Assembly: GCA_050043265.1 (NCBI GenBank)
Contig: JBHJIR010000128.1
Span: 1-8,041, forward strand
DNA length: 8,041 bases
DNA from: Pelagibius sp050043265
GTDB taxonomy: Bacteria; Pseudomonadota; Alphaproteobacteria; Kiloniellales; Kiloniellaceae
Direction of reading: 5' to 3'
Each line of letters opens with the position of its first letter. The stretch's first letter is position 1. The notes below the pieces were generated by a model. That model ran no database searches, had not been told where the DNA came from, and was given only the letters and a program-made list of their open reading frames with translations. Below are positions 6,471-8,041 of the stretch, piece after piece. The translations under genes and the position numbers were made by a program.

Positions 6471-6499
6471 ATTAGAAGCGAAGCCGCGCCGTCAGGCAA
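6471..6499 (-). promoter_or_regulatory. Leaderless-type promoter for the Ddl-like gene
   Basis: On the minus strand: TTGCCT (6499-6494), a 17-base spacer, then TCTAAT (6476-6471; five of six -10 bases). The ATG at 6464 begins after a six-base gap, so the predicted +1 coincides with the start codon. No Shine-Dalgarno is visible. Co-transcription from the regulator gene upstream remains possible. Confidence 0.5.
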
Positions 6500-6513
6500 A
6501 TGCCGCGTGCCGG

Positions 6514-7212
6514 CTAATAGCCCAGCAGGTTCAGGCGCACCTTGGCCATGTGCTCCAGGGTCGTGGCCTTGGCGGCTTCGATGTCGCGCGCGGCGATGGC
6601 CTCGACCACGGCCTGGTGCTCGCGGGCAACCGCCTCGCGGCGTTCCGGGGCGGCGCGGTGGCGGCGGCTTTTCAGCTTGCGCCATTCCGGATTGTCGCGG
6701 GCCGCGTTCAGCAGGTCGAAGCAGCCGAGCAGCAGCTCGTTGTGTGTGGCGACGGCGATGGCACGGTGGAACAGGCGGTCCGAGATCTCGAATTCCTCGG
6801 GGCTGAGGTCCGCGGAAAGCTGGGCGCAGTAACTGCGGATATCGCGCAGATCGTGCTCGGTCGCATTCACCACCGCCAGCTCCGCCAGGGTGACCTCCAG
6901 CGCGGTGCGCGCCTCCAGGATCTGCGACGGGCTGGTCGCCAGCGCCATGGTCATGGCGTTGGCCGACTTCGACGAGATCACCGCGTTGCCATTCGATTCG
7001 GCCGGCTTCAGGTAGGTGCCGCTGCCGGCGCGGCGCTGAATCCAGCCCTCCACCTCCAGCACGGTCAGGGCGTGGCGCACCGCGGCGCGCGACACCGCGA
7101 AGCGTTCGGCGCGCCCGCGTTCGGTCGGCAGGCGCTGGCCCGGCGCCAGTTGTCCGGCGCTGAGGCCGCCGCGCAGGTACTCACGGATCTCGTCTGCGGT
7201 TTCGAGGGGCAT
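6514..7212 (-). CDS. GntR-family transcriptional regulator, FadR/FCD subfamily
   Basis: 232 residues, normal for the subfamily. The N-terminal winged helix-turn-helix (about 5-70) shows the GntR signature: GQLAPGQRLPTERGRAERF, then AVSRAAVRHALTVLEVEGWI and the wing RRAGSGTYL. The C-terminal all-helical FCD ligand domain (about 95-228) has SDRLFHRAI with Asp145 and His149, REHQAVVEAI with His199 and EHMAKVR with His221, fitting the family's Asp plus three-His metal site that helps bind carboxylate ligands. It is divergent from the FAH-family gene, and two operator-like palindromes lie between them, so it most likely represses that gene and itself, with release by a small organic acid. ATG 7212 has no good Shine-Dalgarno, but the wHTH begins within a few residues of it and no better in-frame start was found; the nearby upstream ATG is out of frame. 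The ligand cannot be deduced. Confidence 0.93.
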   Translation of the reverse strand: MPLETADEIREYLRGGLSAGQLAPGQRLPTERGRAERFAVSRAAVRHALTVLEVEGWIQRRAGSGTYLKPAESNGNAVISSKSANAMTMALATSPSQILEARTALEVTLAELAVVNATEHDLRDIRSYCAQLSADLSPEEFEISDRLFHRAIAVATHNELLLGCFDLLNAARDNPEWRKLKSRRHRAAPERREAVAREHQAVVEAIAARDIEAAKATTLEHMAKVRLNLLGY

Positions 7213-7251
7213 GACGTGCGTCCATCGGGTCAGGGGAAACCAAAGACTTCA

Positions 7252-7265
7252 ATTGGTCGCCCAAT
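7252..7265 (+). promoter_or_regulatory. Operator O1 (GntR/FCD-type palindrome)
   Basis: ATTGGTCGCCCAAT is an imperfect palindrome of the ATTGG...CCAAT type used by FCD-class GntR regulators such as PdhR and LldR (ATTGGT-n-ACCAAT). With the preceding A, the 15-base copy AATTGGTCGCCCAAT (7251-7265) recurs exactly, inverted, at 7324-7338. It lies about 20-33 bases downstream of the predicted start of the regulator transcript. Confidence 0.75.
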
Positions 7266-7277
7266 AATGGGATTTGG

Positions 7278-7306
7278 TTGACATTGGTTGGACTATACAG
7301 AAAAAT
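7278..7306 (+). promoter_or_regulatory. Promoter candidate for the FAH-family gene
   Basis: A consensus -35 TTGACA (7278-7283) is followed after 17 bases by AAAAAT (7301-7306), a weak -10 with four of six bases. The predicted start near 7313 would place operator O2 just downstream of it. It overlaps the opposing promoter for the regulator. The -35 is convincing; the -10 is uncertain. Confidence 0.4.
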
Positions 7307-7320
7307 ATCATGGAAATCAA
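7292..7320 (-). promoter_or_regulatory. Promoter for the GntR regulator gene
   Basis: On the minus strand: TTGATT (7320-7315), a 17-base spacer, then TATAGT (7297-7292; five of six -10 bases). Transcription would start near 7285, leaving a leader of about 73 bases that contains operator O1. This is the best -10 in the window. Confidence 0.6.
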
Positions 7321-7323
7321 GAA

Positions 7324-7337
7324 ATTGGGCGACCAAT
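7324..7337 (-). promoter_or_regulatory. Operator O2, exact inverted copy of O1
   Basis: ATTGGGCGACCAAT on the plus strand is the exact reverse complement of O1. The centres of O1 and O2 are 72 bases apart, close to seven helical turns, so two dimers could sit on the same face and loop the promoters between them. O2 lies just downstream of the predicted start of the FAH-family transcript and just upstream of the regulator promoter's -35. Confidence 0.75.
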
Positions 7338-7406
7338 TACCTCAAAATGTAAATTTGCGGATCGGACTTCGGTCGATTGGTTGCCCGGGTGCCGGCCGGT
7401 CCGCAA

Positions 7407-7414
7407 GGGGAGGA
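7407..7414 (+). promoter_or_regulatory. Shine-Dalgarno deciding the GTG start of the FAH-family gene
   Basis: GGGGAGGA lies 10 bases before GTG 7425. It is the clearest ribosome-binding site in the window and selects a start that has no in-frame ATG competitor nearby. Confidence 0.8.
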
Positions 7415-7424
7415 AACAGACAAA

Positions 7425-8041
7425 GTGAAGATCGCTTCTATCGTGCGCGCCGGCGAACCGGGTGTGCGCATCGGCCTCGGTATTGCGGGTGGCAAGGTGG
7501 TCGACGTGGCGGCCGCCGCGACGGCCCTGTCCGGGCCGAGCATTCTCAACGCCGTTGCCGGCTCGGTGAAATCCTTCCTGCAGGCCGGCCCCGTGGCGCT
7601 GGATGCGGCACGCGACCTGTTGGCGCAGGTGGACGCCGGGCATGGCGGCGATGCGGCAGCGGACTACATCCTGGATGAGTCCCGGGTACGCTTCCTGCCG
7701 CCGGTGCCTGATCCCGGCAAGTTCCTCTGTGTCGGCAAGAACTACCGCGACCATCTGGAGGAACTGAAGCGCACCGACCTGATCAAGGAACTGCCGAACG
7801 AGCCGACCTGCTTTGTGAAGCTGAACGGCGTGCTGTGCAGCCAGGCCGCCGAGGTGGCCCGGCCCGAGGGCATCACCACCTTCGACTACGAGCCGGAACT
7901 GGCCTTCGTCACCGGCAAGCCCGGCTACCGGAGCGCCAAGGCGGATGCGACGGACCACGTGGCCGGCATCACCATTCTCAACGACCTGACGGCGCGCGAG
8001 ATCCAGAAGCGTGAAGTGGTTTCCGGCACCAAGTTCTGGAT
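7425..8041 (+). CDS. Fumarylacetoacetate hydrolase (FAH) family protein, 3'-truncated
   Basis: The frame opens at GTG 7425, 10 bases after GGGGAGGA, and runs off the right edge after 205 codons, so the last part is missing. An N-terminal lead region (1-90) is followed by the FAH-fold catalytic domain. Its motifs are PDPGKFLCVGKNYRDHLEEL (95-114, with His110 where the family has its catalytic His), FDYEPELAFV (153-162, Glu156 and Glu158 as metal ligands) and ILNDLTAREIQ (184-194, Asp187 as third ligand, Arg191). Family members hydrolyse or decarboxylate beta-diketo acids, or act as hydratases or dehydratases on 2-keto acids in aromatic and sugar-acid breakdown, using Mg or Ca. The divergent FCD-type GntR regulator and shared operators fit an inducible catabolic gene, probably the first of an operon continuing to the right. 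The exact reaction cannot be told from this family. The GTG start and truncation make it easy to miss. Confidence 0.9.
   Translation, partial: MKIASIVRAGEPGVRIGLGIAGGKVVDVAAAATALSGPSILNAVAGSVKSFLQAGPVALDAARDLLAQVDAGHGGDAAADYILDESRVRFLPPVPDPGKFLCVGKNYRDHLEELKRTDLIKELPNEPTCFVKLNGVLCSQAAEVARPEGITTFDYEPELAFVTGKPGYRSAKADATDHVAGITILNDLTAREIQKREVVSGTKFW

Noticed and set aside
5964..7281. Long plus-strand frames (280 and 291 codons) opposite the Ddl-like and GntR genes
   Set aside because: They run antisense to genes with clear family signatures and cross the regulator's promoter region; no start signal or domain was found.
7317..7958. 213-codon minus-strand frame opposite the FAH-family gene
   Set aside because: The plus frame from GTG 7425 has the FAH metal-ligand motifs and a strong ribosome-binding site; the minus frame has neither.
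1..8041. CRISPR arrays, tRNA or rRNA genes, insertion sequences, attachment sites, toxin-antitoxin or defence genes
   Set aside because: Read through on both strands; no regularly spaced repeats, cloverleaf-like segments, transposase motifs or target duplications were seen.

Overview
The window is high-GC, densely coded chromosomal DNA that looks alphaproteobacterial, possibly from a Rhodospirillales-type genome. This placement is inferred from codon bias, TTGAC-type promoters, FCD-class GntR regulation and a GTCATCCCGG-type intergenic hairpin repeat; no rRNA or other phylogenetic marker is present. Seven protein-coding genes are supported. Two run off the window edges: the first lacks its 5' end and the last lacks its 3' end. 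No tRNA, rRNA, insertion sequence, phage gene or CRISPR array was seen.

Layout. (1) 3-626 (+): C-terminal part of a medium-chain alcohol dehydrogenase/quinone-oxidoreductase-type enzyme. (2) 805-2199 (+): exported protein with one haem-c motif near its C-terminus, preceded by a good promoter and followed by a hairpin terminator. (3) 2251-3213 and 3206-5242 (+): a translationally overlapping pair, a divergent ATP-grasp-like protein and a CocE/NonD-type serine hydrolase with a C-terminal extension. (4) 5243-5450: a gap between convergent genes holding an inverted pair of hairpin repeats whose stems differ only by compensatory changes. (5) 6464-5451 (-): a D-alanine-D-alanine-ligase-like ATP-grasp enzyme. 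(6) 7212-6514 (-): a GntR/FCD-family repressor. (7) 7213-7424: an AT-rich divergent control region with two identical, oppositely oriented operator-like palindromes. (8) 7425-8041 (+): the start of a fumarylacetoacetate-hydrolase-family gene, with a GTG start and a clear Shine-Dalgarno.

How the genes may work together. The GntR regulator and the divergent FAH-family gene form a classical local regulator/catabolic-gene arrangement, very probably controlled through the paired operators. The ATP-grasp-like protein and the CocE-type hydrolase are almost certainly co-translated. A second ATP-grasp enzyme lies opposite them across the repeat, so a module that forms and cleaves amide or ester bonds is conceivable, but this is inference. 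The haem-c protein and the dehydrogenase show no obvious link to the rest.

Two genes (2251 and the one starting at 6464) have promoter-like elements whose predicted transcription start falls on the ATG, suggesting leaderless mRNAs. Apart from the ATP-grasp/hydrolase pair and the control region, the content looks like ordinary accessory metabolism; I do not see a defence, secretion or mobile system.
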